In this document: one piece after another, positions 48,423-57,553 of the stretch | Layout: each line of letters starts with the position of its first letter | How positions within the stretch are numbered: position 1 is the first letter of the stretch | Assembly: GCF_900699765.1 (NCBI RefSeq) | Contig: NZ_CAADHO010000006.1 | Span: forward strand, 1 to 64,000 | Direction of reading: 5' to 3' | From: Desulfoluna butyratoxydans | Lineage (GTDB): Bacteria; Desulfobacterota; Desulfobacteria; Desulfobacterales; Desulfolunaceae | Length of the DNA: 64,000 bases | Program-made: the position numbers and the translations under genes | Notes under the pieces: generated by a model | Told to the model about the DNA's origin: nothing | What the model saw: the letters and a program-made list of their open reading frames with translations, nothing else | Databases searched by the model: none

Positions 48423-49400
48423 TCAGCGGGTACACCGGAATTTTTGACGGTATTCCCCGGGGCGCAACCCCGTTTCCCTGACAAATACCTTTCGTAAATA
48501 GCCGCTGTCCGCATATCCCGACTCCCAGGAAATTTCATCGAAACTCATATCGGTTGTCTCAAGCAGGTGCCGGGCGAGTTCCACCCTCAGGCGTTGCTGG
48601 TACGTCAACGGGGTTGTGCCTGTTGCCGCCTTGAATCGCCTCTCGAAATTGCGCAGGCTCATGCCGTGGCGGTGGGCCATGTCCGAGTATCGCAGGGGCT
48701 CGGCTGGGTGCCGCTCCAGGTCCTCCTGAATGTTTCGGATGGCGGTGTCGCCATGGTTTTTGGGGTGCCGAAAGGAAAAATAGGGGGCCTGGGAGGTTCT
48801 GCCCGTATCGCAGACAAAGGCTTTTGCCGTTTTACGGGCCACATCGGTTCCGCAGTAGCGTTCCACCAGGTAAAGGGAGAGGTCCACTCCGGCGCTCAGT
48901 CCTGCCGAACAGAAGAGGCGCCCCTCATGGGTGAGGATTTTTTCCGGTTGCAGGTCAACGGAGGGAAACAAGGCTCGGAACCGGTCTGCGGCAGCCCAGT
49001 GGGTGGTGGCGGTTTTCCCGTTCAGCAGGCCGGTTTCCGCCAGGAGAAAGGCGCCCGTGCAGATGCTGGCAAGGGAGGCCCCCTTGAGATAGTGCTCGTG
49101 TAACCAGGCGGCCACACGGGTTTCCCTGGGCCCTGCCGGGACAAACTCCCCATAGGAGCCGATGACGATGAGGTCCATGTCCCCGGATTTGTCCATGGCT
49201 CCGTGGGGCGTTACGTGCAGGCCGGTGCGCGTGGTGAAGGGCTTTCCGTCATTCGTGATGAGCGTGACCTCAAAAAGGGGCGCTTCCGGAAGGCCGTGGA
49301 GGCGGTTCCAGATGCAGCCTGCCTGGTGAAAAACATCCAGCGGGCCCGTAAAGGTGGATGCCACGGAGTGGTCAAAGGCCAGGATGGTGACCCGGATCAT
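48423..49400 (-). CDS. GlxA-family transcriptional regulator (PfpI-like + AraC)
   Basis: 325 residues. Residues 1-190 are a DJ-1/PfpI-like amidotransferase fold (VTILAFDHSVASTFTGPLDV, MDLIVIGSYGE, ASICTGAFLLAETGLLNGK with the nucleophile-elbow Cys, TTHWAAADRF). Residues about 225-322 are an AraC helix-turn-helix pair (YSDMAHRHGMSLRNFERRFK, SFDEISWESGYADSGYLRKVF). Such proteins regulate catabolic genes, often divergent neighbours. It is divergent from the cupin gene at 49552 with 151 bases between, so that is its likely target. Confidence 0.92.
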   Translation of the reverse strand: MIRVTILAFDHSVASTFTGPLDVFHQAGCIWNRLHGLPEAPLFEVTLITNDGKPFTTRTGLHVTPHGAMDKSGDMDLIVIGSYGEFVPAGPRETRVAAWLHEHYLKGASLASICTGAFLLAETGLLNGKTATTHWAAADRFRALFPSVDLQPEKILTHEGRLFCSAGLSAGVDLSLYLVERYCGTDVARKTAKAFVCDTGRTSQAPYFSFRHPKNHGDTAIRNIQEDLERHPAEPLRYSDMAHRHGMSLRNFERRFKAATGTTPLTYQQRLRVELARHLLETTDMSFDEISWESGYADSGYLRKVFVRETGLRPGEYRQKFRCTR

Positions 49401-49551
49401 GCTGCCTCCCTTGGATTTGGCGTGATAGGCATGAGATATGGCGATTCTGCCAGTTTATTGAAACGCGGGCAAGGAATATCCTGGGTGGGCCGGTCAGGAG
49501 GCGCTTCTTTCCGGCGCCCTCACGCTTTGATCTTAAAATAAGGAGAACACC

Positions 49552-49884
49552 ATGCCTTCAGTTTTTTCGGAACCCATTACCTCGCTGCCCGTTGCCCATA
49601 TCCCGCAACCCGGTGTCACGGCCTACCTTTCCCAGGCAGACACCCATCAGCTCCTGTTTATGGAATTTGGTCAGGACCTTGAGATGCCCGAACACGCCCA
49701 CGCCGCCCAGGTCGGGTTTGTCCTCCAGGGAACCATTGACCTCATCGTGGATGGGAAGGCATACCGGTTTACCAAAGGCGACCGCTACTACATTCCTGCC
49801 GGGAGTCCCCATTCGGGGAGAATCCATGCGGGATATGCGGACATCTCCTTTTTTGACGAGCCGTCTCGATATGCCGTGACATAA
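49552..49884 (+). CDS. small cupin-domain protein
   Basis: 110 residues, single cupin barrel. Motif 1 appears as MPEHAHAAQVGFVLQGTIDL (metal-binding His-x-His and Glu/Gln variant) and motif 2 as GDRYYIPAGSPHSGRIH. The metal-binding residues look mostly kept. It may be a small-molecule-binding or dioxygenase-like protein; the ligand is unknown. The ATG at 49552 lies after AAGGAGAACACC. It is divergent from the GlxA regulator, which probably controls it. Confidence 0.88.
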   Translation: MPSVFSEPITSLPVAHIPQPGVTAYLSQADTHQLLFMEFGQDLEMPEHAHAAQVGFVLQGTIDLIVDGKAYRFTKGDRYYIPAGSPHSGRIHAGYADISFFDEPSRYAVT

Positions 49885-50036
49885 CCCGGTCCGAGGAACG
49901 AGGCCTCCTGTGTAACGGCACGGAGGTCGTCGTTTTTTGAACAAAGCTCCGCAAAAATGTTTTGCTTGCCTGTTCGTTCGGTTTGAAACAGTCGGCTTGT
50001 CGAGCCCGTTTGTTTCGTCAAAATCGTTCGCAGGAT

Positions 50037-50087
50037 CTGTTTGTCAAACTTTTTAAAAGTTTGGCCCCCGGCAGGGCCGCCGGAGGC
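50037..50087 (+). repeat. 51-base dispersed repeat, copy 3
   Basis: CTGTTTGTCAAACTTTTT with AAAAGTTTGGCCCCCGGC and CCGCCGGAGGC. Identical length and near-identical text to 17900-17950. Upstream text at 49938 (GAACAAAGCTCCGCAAAAAT) also matches copy 1. It lies 111 bases before the aminotransferase start. Confidence 0.85.
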
Positions 50088-50197
50088 TTTTTTGAGCTGA
50101 ATAGTGAGTGTTTTTTCTGGTGCCTTTGGGTTGTGGCGGGTATGGTCTTTCGGTAACGAAAGGGCACCTGCCTGTGACCAGAAATGAAGGAGTTGTC

Positions 50198-51328
50198 ATG
50201 GATTTTGATAAGCCCATCGACCGTCGAGGGACATCAAGCGTCAAGTGGGAGTGGTTTAAAGAGGACGTGTTGCCCCTGTGGGTGGCGGATATGGATTTTG
50301 CAGCGCCCGAGGCCGTGACCACGGCGCTTACAAGGCGGGCCGGTCATCCGGTGTACGGGTACACCCTCCCCACCGACGCCCTGTACGAGGCGGTGCAGGG
50401 GCATATTGCGCGGCATTTTGACTGGCGCGTGGAGCGTGAGTGGATTCTTTTTATCCCCGGTGTGGTCACCGGGTTCAACGTGGCCGCACGGCTGGTGGGG
50501 GAGACAGACGATATTGCCGTGCCCACACCTGCCTACCCGCCGTTTTTGTCGGCAGCCAAAAACGCCCGGCGGCAGATGGTGAAGGTCCACCTGCCCGTTG
50601 AGGACGGTCGGCTCGTGATCAACCGGGAGGTCCTGGATGCCCAGGTGACCCCGGAGACGAAACTTCTCATGCTCTGCACCCCGCACAACCCCGGCGGTAC
50701 TCTGCTTACACAGGATGAACTCACCGGCATCGTTGACTTTTGCGAAGAGCGGGATATTCTCATCTGCTCCGACGAGATCCACGCCGACCTGGTGCTGGAC
50801 GATAAGGGCTCGCACATCCCCACGGCCTCCCTCTCGGAAAAAGCCGCGGCACGCACCATCACCCTCATGGCCCCCAGCAAGACCTTCAACATCCCGGGCC
50901 TCGGCTGCTCCATGGCCATCATCTCCGATGAGAAACTCCGCACCCGTTTCAAAGCGGCCATGGAGGGCATCGTCCCCTACGTGAACCTCATGGGATACGA
51001 AGGGGCCACTGCCGCCTATATCCACGGCGGCCCCTGGCTGAAAGAGGTCTTGTCGTATCTCCGGGCCAACCGGGATTACGCCTTTGAACGTCTTGCCGCC
51101 ATGAAAGGACTCTCCCCCCTCCTGCCGGAGGCCACCTACCTGATCTGGATGGATGCCCGGGACCTGGGCGTGGACAACCCCGCCACCTTCTTCGAAGAGC
51201 ACGGCGTGGGCCTCTCCGACGGCGCCCACTTCGACGCACCCGGCTGGCTTCGCCTCAACTTTGCCTGCACCCGCGCCCTCCTTGAAGAGGCCCTGGACCG
51301 TATGGAAAAAGCATTGGCAACGCTTTAA
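50198..51328 (+). CDS. PLP-dependent C-S beta-lyase (MalY/PatB family)
   Basis: 376 residues, aminotransferase class I fold. The family start is MDFDKPIDRRGTSSVKWEW, followed by LPLWVADMDFAAPEAV. Substrate region VYGYTLP, cofactor region LLMLCTPHNPGG, SDEIHADLVL and the PLP lysine K228 in MAPSKTFNIPGLGCSMAII. Known members cleave cystathionine or cysteine conjugates to pyruvate, ammonia and a thiol. The ATG at 50198 has AAGGAG six bases upstream; an earlier in-frame start at 50108 has no ribosome binding site. Single gene followed by a structured repeat. Confidence 0.93.
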   Translation: MDFDKPIDRRGTSSVKWEWFKEDVLPLWVADMDFAAPEAVTTALTRRAGHPVYGYTLPTDALYEAVQGHIARHFDWRVEREWILFIPGVVTGFNVAARLVGETDDIAVPTPAYPPFLSAAKNARRQMVKVHLPVEDGRLVINREVLDAQVTPETKLLMLCTPHNPGGTLLTQDELTGIVDFCEERDILICSDEIHADLVLDDKGSHIPTASLSEKAAARTITLMAPSKTFNIPGLGCSMAIISDEKLRTRFKAAMEGIVPYVNLMGYEGATAAYIHGGPWLKEVLSYLRANRDYAFERLAAMKGLSPLLPEATYLIWMDARDLGVDNPATFFEEHGVGLSDGAHFDAPGWLRLNFACTRALLEEALDRMEKALATL

Positions 51329-51334
51329 AAACAA

Positions 51335-51434
51335 CCTCCGGCGGCAAGGGGCTAAGCCCCTTGACCCCAGGTTCGCAAATGCTCCGACCCTTCGTTCCTC
51401 AGGGTCGTCACATTTGCTGACGGGCTGCGCCCGT
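51335..51434 (+). repeat. structured repeat, type B, copy 3
   Basis: Box CCTCCGGCGGC (51335-51345), hairpin AAGGGGC-TAA-GCCCCTT, then GCAAATG...CATTTGC enclosing CGACCC/GGGTCG with the loop TTCGTTCCTCA (51391-51401), then the hairpin ACGGGC-TGC-GCCCGT. The loop is identical to that at 44653 although the stem is different. It begins 7 bases past the C-S lyase stop. Confidence 0.88.
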
Positions 51435-51470
51435 GATAGGCGGTATGGGGTACTTAACTATCTTCTTTCG

Positions 51471-51610
51471 TTCCCAGGCTCCACCTGGGAATGGTGCATG
51501 GAGGCTCTGCCTCCACGCTTGAGGTTCCTTCTCGTTGGATTTTTTCCCCAATGCCTCACACCGGCAAGGCGGAGCCTTGCAACAGACACTCCCAGGCAGA
51601 GCCTGGGAGC
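51471..51610. repeat. cluster of short palindromes
   Basis: TTCCCAGG-CTCCA-CCTGGGAA (51471-51491), TGGAGGC-TCT-GCCTCCA (51499-51515), CAAGGC-GGA-GCCTTG (51565-51579) and CTCCCAGGC-AGA-GCCTGGGAG (51590-51610). All share a GGC-NNN-GCC centre with different arms. Counterpart of 46162-46275. Confidence 0.72.
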
Positions 51611-51718
51611 GAGAAAGATATCCGGGTTAGCCCTTGGGTGGTCAGCCTTCTCATATTCTCTTCACCATCATCGCTGGCGAAGCTATTCCGGTTAACGTCA
51701 AGCGAACTCCAAATGTCC

Positions 51719-51873
51719 TTCATCGTGTTCATAGAAGCGTGACATAGGCCTCTCCTGAATAAGCGCTTGCCCCATGTCACACATCACGCGAATGCCCTGT
51801 TAGCGTTCGTATACCCGAGATCTCCATGCATTCGCCATAGGGTTTCCAGGTGCCCCCACCTGGCCGCCGGAGG
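51719..51873 (-). repeat. structured repeat, type A, copy 3
   Basis: On the minus strand: box CCTCCGGCGGC (51873-51863), hairpin CCAGGTG-GGGG-CACCTGG, AAACCCTATGGCGAATGC pairing with GCATTCGCGTG, ending GAGAGGCCTATG. It aligns over about 150 bases with 46318-46470. It begins 40 bases after the M20 peptidase stop. Confidence 0.85.
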
Positions 51874-51913
51874 CACGCTTATTGAGCCCACTTTAACCAT
51901 AGGAGGCTTGCTT

Positions 51914-53020
51914 TTAAGCCCTGCCATCCGGCAGCATGGCGTGCAGCACTTCCCAGCCCTGGGCCAGGGAGTCGATGATGAGGAACTCTTCGTGGCTGTG
52001 GAAGCGGCCGCCCTGGCAGAGGCCCATGCAGACGCAGGGCCATCCTTTGGAGAGGGGGACGTTGATGTTGGTGCTCATGGGGATCTCTTTGGGGGTGATG
52101 CCGGTGGCGTCGTGGATGGCTTTGACGGCCATGGGTTCGATGCGGTGGCTCTCCACCGGGGAGGCTGCGGGGCGCTCGCCCGTGGTGGTGCAGGAGAAGG
52201 TGACGGCTTCTGTGGCGTGGGAGGCAAGGCTCTCTTGCAGGTCCTGGTCCAGGCGGTTCAGGATCTTTGGGTCCACGCTTCGGAACTCAAAGGTGGCCGA
52301 GGCCCCTGCGGCTATGGAGTTGATCCCTTCCCCGCCCTGGATGGTGCCGACGTTGCAGGAGGCCTGGCCGGGGTGGGTGGCGGTGATGGCGCCGAACCGG
52401 TGCTTGACGTCGGTGAGCAGGGCCATGAGAGAATCGATGGCGCTGGGCAGGCCGAAGTCGCTCCAGCTGTGCCCACCGGGGGCCTGGGCTGCGATGCGGT
52501 AGCGTTTGGACCCCAGGGCCGTCAGGCAGATGTGGTCGAAGTTCAGGTCAAAGGAGACAAAGAGGTGGGGCGGTTTTTCCTTTTCTGCCACCAGGTGCCG
52601 GATGCCTTTGAGGTTTCCGTCGCCTTCTTCCCCGGTGGAGAAGAGGATGAGAAGGGGGCGCTCCAGGGCCACCTTGCGGTCACAGAGGTCTGCTGCCAGG
52701 TGGGCCAGGAGGGTCACGGCAGCCAGGTCGTCGGCCACGCCCATGCCCATGAGCCGGTCTTCGTCGCGGGTGACCTTGGCTTCAAATCCCTCCTGCACCA
52801 CGTCCATGTGGGCATCGAACACCACGGTCTCTTCCCAGGGGCCTTCTCCCACAAGCACCCGGAGGTTGCCGGCGCCATCCACGGAAAAGGGCACGCCCCG
52901 GTCGGTAAAAAAATCCTCGAGAACCTTTCGTCTCAACGTCTCTTCCAGGCTTGGCCCGGGTGTTTCCGCCAGGGTAATGAGAAGATCCATGCAGGTGGCT
53001 TGCTGAAATGGGGGGCGCAT
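51914..53020 (-). CDS. M20 family metallopeptidase/deacylase
   Basis: 368 residues, cytoplasmic. Metal ligands are evident: H71 and D73 in FDAHMDVVQ, D97/D98 in GMGVADDLAA, E131/E132 in FSTGEEGDG and a C-terminal His in GGRFHSHEEFL. The dimerisation domain insert contains APGGHSWSDFGLPSAIDSL and CNVGTIQGGEGINSIA. Layout resembles PepT/M20 aminoacyl-peptidases. The substrate is not known. The ATG at 53020 has AAAGGA upstream; a longer in-frame reading to 53134 adds Arg-rich sequence without a ribosome binding site. Confidence 0.92.
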   Translation of the reverse strand: MRPPFQQATCMDLLITLAETPGPSLEETLRRKVLEDFFTDRGVPFSVDGAGNLRVLVGEGPWEETVVFDAHMDVVQEGFEAKVTRDEDRLMGMGVADDLAAVTLLAHLAADLCDRKVALERPLLILFSTGEEGDGNLKGIRHLVAEKEKPPHLFVSFDLNFDHICLTALGSKRYRIAAQAPGGHSWSDFGLPSAIDSLMALLTDVKHRFGAITATHPGQASCNVGTIQGGEGINSIAAGASATFEFRSVDPKILNRLDQDLQESLASHATEAVTFSCTTTGERPAASPVESHRIEPMAVKAIHDATGITPKEIPMSTNINVPLSKGWPCVCMGLCQGGRFHSHEEFLIIDSLAQGWEVLHAMLPDGRA

Positions 53021-53340
53021 CGTGTTGTTCCTTTCGCGTTGTGGGGTGGGGCTGTGGCGAAACATCTGGTGCCGCCGGGATGTTGAAGCATCCGTTGCCG
53101 CGGCACGTCGCCTGTCATCCACGACCATTACCACATGGACAAAAAACCGTTAAGTGAAAGACGGCGAAATTTTCCTTCGTCGCCATGAGACGGTGAGGCG
53201 TTTTCCTGAACAGGGATCATGAGAGTAAATTTTGAACTTCTACTTCCCTTGTGTTACCATCCCGCCACGATGTTTGCCTGTCCCGTAACTGAGGCATCGA
53301 CGTGTGACGAGTTTATCTTTTATCACGAGGCCAGCCACCC
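53021..53340. other. divergent promoter region
   Basis: 320 bases between the M20 peptidase and the sigma-54 activator, which point away from each other. It must hold both promoters. An AT-rich patch lies near 53215-53260. No RNA gene or repeat was seen. Confidence 0.45.
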
Positions 53341-55626
53341 ATGGACGATCGCAGAGCGCAGAACCACAAGGCCTATATCTCTTTTCTCAATATCTTGATT
53401 CACTCACAAACCGAAGACGAGCTTGTGGACAAGCTTTGTCTTCTCCTGTCTTCCGGGGAGAGTCGCTACGACTATGCCTGGGTGGGGGGGCCGCCCGCGG
53501 CAAAGGGGGAGCTGTTGTCCGTACGCGCCGGGGACGGCCTGGAGGCATTCTGCCCCGACCTGGCCATGATCCGGGGGGACGGTGCAGACAGGCTGGGCTG
53601 CCCGGCTGCCGTGGCCATGGCCGACGAGCGGACCTGCATTGTCCAGAATATCGCAACGGATTACAATTTCGCCCGGTGGCGCGAAGAGGCTCTGAAGATG
53701 GGCTACTCCGCCGCGGTGAGTTTGCCCATCGCCCTGTCCATGGGGGAGTCGTGGGTCATTACCCTGTATGCGTCGGGCGGCTATCTGTTTGATGCCGAGG
53801 AGCTGAACCTTCTGGGTGTGCTGGCAAAGGGGGTGGGGGAGGCGGTCCACAAGCTGCGCCTGGGTGCCGGTCGCTTAAAGTCCATCAAGGCCCTTGCCAG
53901 GAGTGAAAAAATGTACCGGGCGGTGTTCGAGAACACCGGCACCGGCACCATCATCATCGACCACGAGATGACGATCCTTTTCTCCAACGAGCGGTTCGAG
54001 GCCATGGTGGGGTACACCCGGGAGGAGATCGATAACCGCATGAAGTGGTCCCAGTTCGTGGTCCCCGAGGACCTGGACCGCATGCAGCGCTATCACTACG
54101 GGCGGCGAAAGCCCGGAGCGGATATCCCCATCGAGTACGAGTGCCGCATCCACGACAAGGCAAAGAACCTCACTTATATCTACATGAAGGTGGGGATGAT
54201 CCCGGGCACCATGAACAGCATCGCCTCGTTCATGGACATCACCGAGCGCAAGCTCGCCGAGAACAGCCTGCGGGAGAGCGAGGCCAAGCTCTCCGCCATT
54301 TTAACCACCTTCGAGGGCTTTATCTACATCATCACCACGGACCGTCGCCTGGAGTTCATCAACCGGACCCTGGAGGAGAAGATTGGCCGCAACGCCGTGG
54401 GAGAGCTCTGCCACAAGGTGATCTACGGGCTGGACACCCCCTGCCCCTGGTGCACGGAGAAGGTGTTCACCGGAGAGACGGTGCGCCAGGAGGTGAAGAG
54501 TCCCAAGGAGGACCGCTGGTATTTTGCGGTGCGTACCCCGATTTTCGATACGGATCGCAGCGTAATCAAGGTGCAGTCCATTGTCCTGGACATCACCGAC
54601 CGCAAGCTCACCGAAGAGGCCATCGCCGCAAGCGCCAAGCATTTGAGAAAGGAGAACCTCCGGCTTCGCTCCTCCATCCGGGAGCGCTACAAGTTCGGAG
54701 ACATCGTGGGCAAGAGCGAGGTGATGCAGGAGGTCTACGAGCTGATCCTCAACGCGGCGGCCAGCAACGTCCACGTCATGGTCTACGGGGAGTCGGGCAC
54801 CGGCAAGGAGCTGGTGGCCCGGGCGATCCACAAGATGAGCGATCGGAGTTCCAAGCCCTTTGTGCCCGTTAACTGCGGCGCCATCAGCGAGAGCATCATC
54901 GAAAGCGAGTTCTTCGGGTACAAGAAAGGGGCCTTCACCGGGGCGAGCGCCGACAAGAAGGGTTTTCTGGATATCGCCGACGAGGGCACCCTGTTTCTCG
55001 ACGAGATCGGGGAGATCGGCCTCAACATGCAGGTGAAGCTCTTACGGGCCATCGAGGGCAGCGGCTACACACCGGTGGGGGGCACCCTGGTGCGCAAGCC
55101 CAACATCCGCATTGTGGCGGCCACCAACCGAAACCTGAAAGAGCTGGTCCAGAAGGGGCTCATGCGGGAGGATTTTTACTACCGCGTTCACATCATCCCC
55201 ATCAAGCTGCCCCCTTTGCGCAAGCGCAAGGACGACCTGCCCCTTCTCATCGATCATTTTCTCTCCATGTACGCGGACGGGCGGGAGGTGGCGCCCATCA
55301 CCGGGAGGCTCCTGGCGGCCTTTACCCGCTACCACTGGCCGGGCAATATCCGGGAGCTCCAAAACGTGCTGAAGCGTTACGTGACCTTGAGAAAGGTCGA
55401 TTTTATGGAGCTGATGGAGGCGGAGACCTTCGTGGAGGATCCCGAAGAGGAGGAGGCCCTGCCCGACGCCGGGGTGGGCCTGACAGCGGCTGTGGAGGCC
55501 TTTGAAAGGCGGGTCATCGAAAATGCCCTGGAGAAGACCCGGTGGCAGAAGGGGCGGACGGCGGAGATTTTAGGGATCCATCGCAAGACCCTGTTTACCA
55601 AGATGCGCAAGTATGGGTTGAAATAA
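53341..55626 (+). CDS. sigma-54-dependent activator with GAF and PAS sensor domains
   Basis: 761 residues. A GAF-like domain (about 15-175), PAS1 (about 188-300, FENTGTGTIIIDHEMTILFS), PAS2 (about 305-425, with a CPWCTEKV cysteine pair near 365) and a coiled linker come first. The AAA+ domain (about 460-690) has GESGTGKE near 482, GAFTGA near 529, LFLDEIGEIG and WPGNIRELQNV. A Fis-type helix-turn-helix (KGRTAEILGIHRKTLFTKM) ends the protein. It senses a ligand or redox state directly rather than by phosphorylation. It lies just upstream of two palindromes and a sigma-54 promoter, so it probably controls the CoA-transferase and acyl-CoA dehydrogenase genes. Confidence 0.94.
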   Translation: MDDRRAQNHKAYISFLNILIHSQTEDELVDKLCLLLSSGESRYDYAWVGGPPAAKGELLSVRAGDGLEAFCPDLAMIRGDGADRLGCPAAVAMADERTCIVQNIATDYNFARWREEALKMGYSAAVSLPIALSMGESWVITLYASGGYLFDAEELNLLGVLAKGVGEAVHKLRLGAGRLKSIKALARSEKMYRAVFENTGTGTIIIDHEMTILFSNERFEAMVGYTREEIDNRMKWSQFVVPEDLDRMQRYHYGRRKPGADIPIEYECRIHDKAKNLTYIYMKVGMIPGTMNSIASFMDITERKLAENSLRESEAKLSAILTTFEGFIYIITTDRRLEFINRTLEEKIGRNAVGELCHKVIYGLDTPCPWCTEKVFTGETVRQEVKSPKEDRWYFAVRTPIFDTDRSVIKVQSIVLDITDRKLTEEAIAASAKHLRKENLRLRSSIRERYKFGDIVGKSEVMQEVYELILNAAASNVHVMVYGESGTGKELVARAIHKMSDRSSKPFVPVNCGAISESIIESEFFGYKKGAFTGASADKKGFLDIADEGTLFLDEIGEIGLNMQVKLLRAIEGSGYTPVGGTLVRKPNIRIVAATNRNLKELVQKGLMREDFYYRVHIIPIKLPPLRKRKDDLPLLIDHFLSMYADGREVAPITGRLLAAFTRYHWPGNIRELQNVLKRYVTLRKVDFMELMEAETFVEDPEEEEALPDAGVGLTAAVEAFERRVIENALEKTRWQKGRTAEILGIHRKTLFTKMRKYGLK

Positions 55627-55634
55627 CCACGTGG

Positions 55635-55652
55635 TGTGGCGATTTCGCCACA
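55635..55652. promoter_or_regulatory. upstream activating palindrome 1
   Basis: TGTGGCGATTTCGCCACA is a perfect inverted repeat (8-base arms, 2-base centre), 165-182 bases upstream of the -24 element. Position and symmetry fit a dimeric Fis-type enhancer-binding protein such as the one encoded just before it. Confidence 0.8.
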
Positions 55653-55707
55653 AAATGGCGTAAGTTATTCGAACCAAACAGGGAACGGTCGGAAGGGGGG
55701 AACGGGG

Positions 55708-55725
55708 TGTGGTGATATCGCCACA
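55708..55725. promoter_or_regulatory. upstream activating palindrome 2
   Basis: TGTGGTGATATCGCCACA differs from site 1 at three positions and keeps both half-sites (TGTGGYGA/TCGCCACA). It is about 73 bases downstream of site 1, close to seven helical turns, so both sites would face the same side of the DNA. The surrounding AAGGGGGGAAC...GTTCCCCCCTT extends it to a long inverted repeat (about 55693-55739). Confidence 0.78.
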
Positions 55726-55816
55726 TCGGTTCCCCCCTTCCTGTTCAGGGCTTCCGGTTCCTCTCTTTACTACTTTCCTTATGAAAAACAGGCTTCTGGA
55801 ATCTTGCTGATAGAGG

Positions 55817-55831
55817 TGGCACGTTTGTTGC
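55817..55831 (+). promoter_or_regulatory. sigma-54 promoter (-24/-12)
   Basis: TGGCAC-GTTTG-TTGC matches the sigma-54 consensus exactly, with GG and GC at the required 10-base spacing. Transcription should start near 55843, giving a leader of about 200 bases before the CoA-transferase start at 56045. The rest of that leader has no clear RNA family. Confidence 0.9.
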
Positions 55832-56044
55832 CCATGATTACTCATTGAAACGGCGTATGCGCCGGATAACGGTGGAATGGAATCGTCACCGGGTACCCAG
55901 CCCGGTTTCACCGGTTCGGCGGCACCGTGGGCCATGTCGTGCGGCAGCACTCCCCATTGACGCAGGGTCTCCCACACTCCCTGCAGGGGGGTGCCCCCGC
56001 CTGGCACCGCCTGTTGAGATTTACCATCGGCACAGGGAGGAGTT

Positions 56045-57415
56045 ATGGGGTTCATCAACGATTACAAGAACAAGCTCATGTCGGCCATGGATGCGGTGTG
56101 TCTGGTTCACCCGGGGGACTGGGTGGACTACGGAGCGTTCTGTTGTGCCCCCGAATACCTGGACGCGGCCCTGGCCATGCGCCAGGACGAACTCTGGAAC
56201 GTCAAGGTCCGGGCCCTGGCCTTTCCCGGTGTTGCCGCGGTGGTCAAGGTTCCCGCAGAAAGCGGTCGTTTTGTCTACAACAGCTGGCACTTCAGCTCAG
56301 GGGAGCGCAAGAGCCACGACAAGGGGAGCTGCCACTTTATCCCCTTTGTCTACCATGAAGGGCCGTCCCACTACCGGCAGAACCTTCATTGCGATGTGTG
56401 CATGGTGCGCACGGCGCCCATGGACAGCTTCGGCAATTTTAACTTCGGCATCGCCAACTCCTTTCAGCGGGCGATTATCGAAAACGCCCGCACCGTCATC
56501 GTGGAGGTCAATGAGAACATTCCCCGGTGCCTGGGCGGGGCTGAAGAGTCGGTGCACATCTCCGAGGTGGATGTGGTGGTGGAATCGGACAACAAGCCCC
56601 TGCTCACCCTACCGGACGCGGCGGTCACCGCCGTGGACAAGGCCATCGCCACGCGCATCGTCCATGAGATCGAGGACGGCTCCTGCATCCAGCTCGGCAT
56701 CGGGGGCATGCCCAACGCCGTGGGCAAGCTCATTGCCCGCTCGGATCTCAAGAACCTGGGCGTGCATACCGAGATGCTCGCCGACTCCTACCTGGAGATG
56801 TTCGAGGCCGGAAAGATCACCAACAGCAAAAAGGCCATGGACCGAGGCAAGATGGTTTACGCCTTTGCCCTGGGAAGCCAGCGCCTCTACGACTTTCTGG
56901 ACAACAACCCGTCCTGCGCCAGCTACGCCGTGGACTACACCAATGATTTGTTCAATATCGCGGCCAACGACCGGGTGGTCTCCATCAACAACGCCCTGGA
57001 GGTGGACCTCTACGGCCAGGTCTCCTCTGAGTCCGCAGGCTTTCGCCATATCACCGGCACCGGCGGGCAGTTTGATTTTGCCTACGGCGCGTATCATTCC
57101 AGGGGCGGAAAGTCCTTTATCTGCCTCTCATCCACGGCAAGGGACGCCGAGGGCAAGCTCATCTCCCGCATCAGGCCGGTGTTTGACCCGGGCACCGTGG
57201 TGACCCTGCCCCGGTCCATTACCCAGTACGTGGTCACCGAGTTCGGCATGGTTTCCCTCAAGGGCAAATCCACCTGGGAGCGCGCCGAGGCATTGATCAG
57301 CATCGCCCACCCGGATTTTCGGGACGATTTGGTGCGGGAGGCCGAGAACATGCGGATCTGGTGTGCGGCCAACCGCAATGACGAGGTGCTTCACATGGTG
57401 GGGGCCTGCGCCTAA
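56045..57415 (+). CDS. acetyl-CoA hydrolase/transferase family CoA-transferase
   Basis: 456 residues, cytoplasmic class I CoA-transferase of the butyryl-CoA:acetate / 4-hydroxybutyrate type. MGFINDYKNKLMSAMDAV starts the protein; characteristic segments are HPGDWVDYGAFCCAPEYLD, SCIQLGIGGMPNAVGKLI, LGVHTEMLADSYLEMFEAGK and GTGGQFDFAYGAYHSRGGKS. The enzyme moves CoA between an acyl-CoA and a carboxylic acid through a glutamyl-CoA thioester. The ATG 56045 has GGAGGAG upstream. It is the first gene after the sigma-54 promoter and lies 138 bases before the acyl-CoA dehydrogenase. I infer activation of a short-chain acid. Confidence 0.93.
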   Translation: MGFINDYKNKLMSAMDAVCLVHPGDWVDYGAFCCAPEYLDAALAMRQDELWNVKVRALAFPGVAAVVKVPAESGRFVYNSWHFSSGERKSHDKGSCHFIPFVYHEGPSHYRQNLHCDVCMVRTAPMDSFGNFNFGIANSFQRAIIENARTVIVEVNENIPRCLGGAEESVHISEVDVVVESDNKPLLTLPDAAVTAVDKAIATRIVHEIEDGSCIQLGIGGMPNAVGKLIARSDLKNLGVHTEMLADSYLEMFEAGKITNSKKAMDRGKMVYAFALGSQRLYDFLDNNPSCASYAVDYTNDLFNIAANDRVVSINNALEVDLYGQVSSESAGFRHITGTGGQFDFAYGAYHSRGGKSFICLSSTARDAEGKLISRIRPVFDPGTVVTLPRSITQYVVTEFGMVSLKGKSTWERAEALISIAHPDFRDDLVREAENMRIWCAANRNDEVLHMVGACA

Positions 57416-57553
57416 CGCGATAAAGCGCACAGGCACCACTTGCCATTCATTTACGACGGTTTTAGGCAATCGCGGCTTCGCCCCCCTTGTCGCCGGAGAC
57501 AGTATTCATTCAGATTTGATCATTACTCACACAACGATGAAAGGAACCGATTC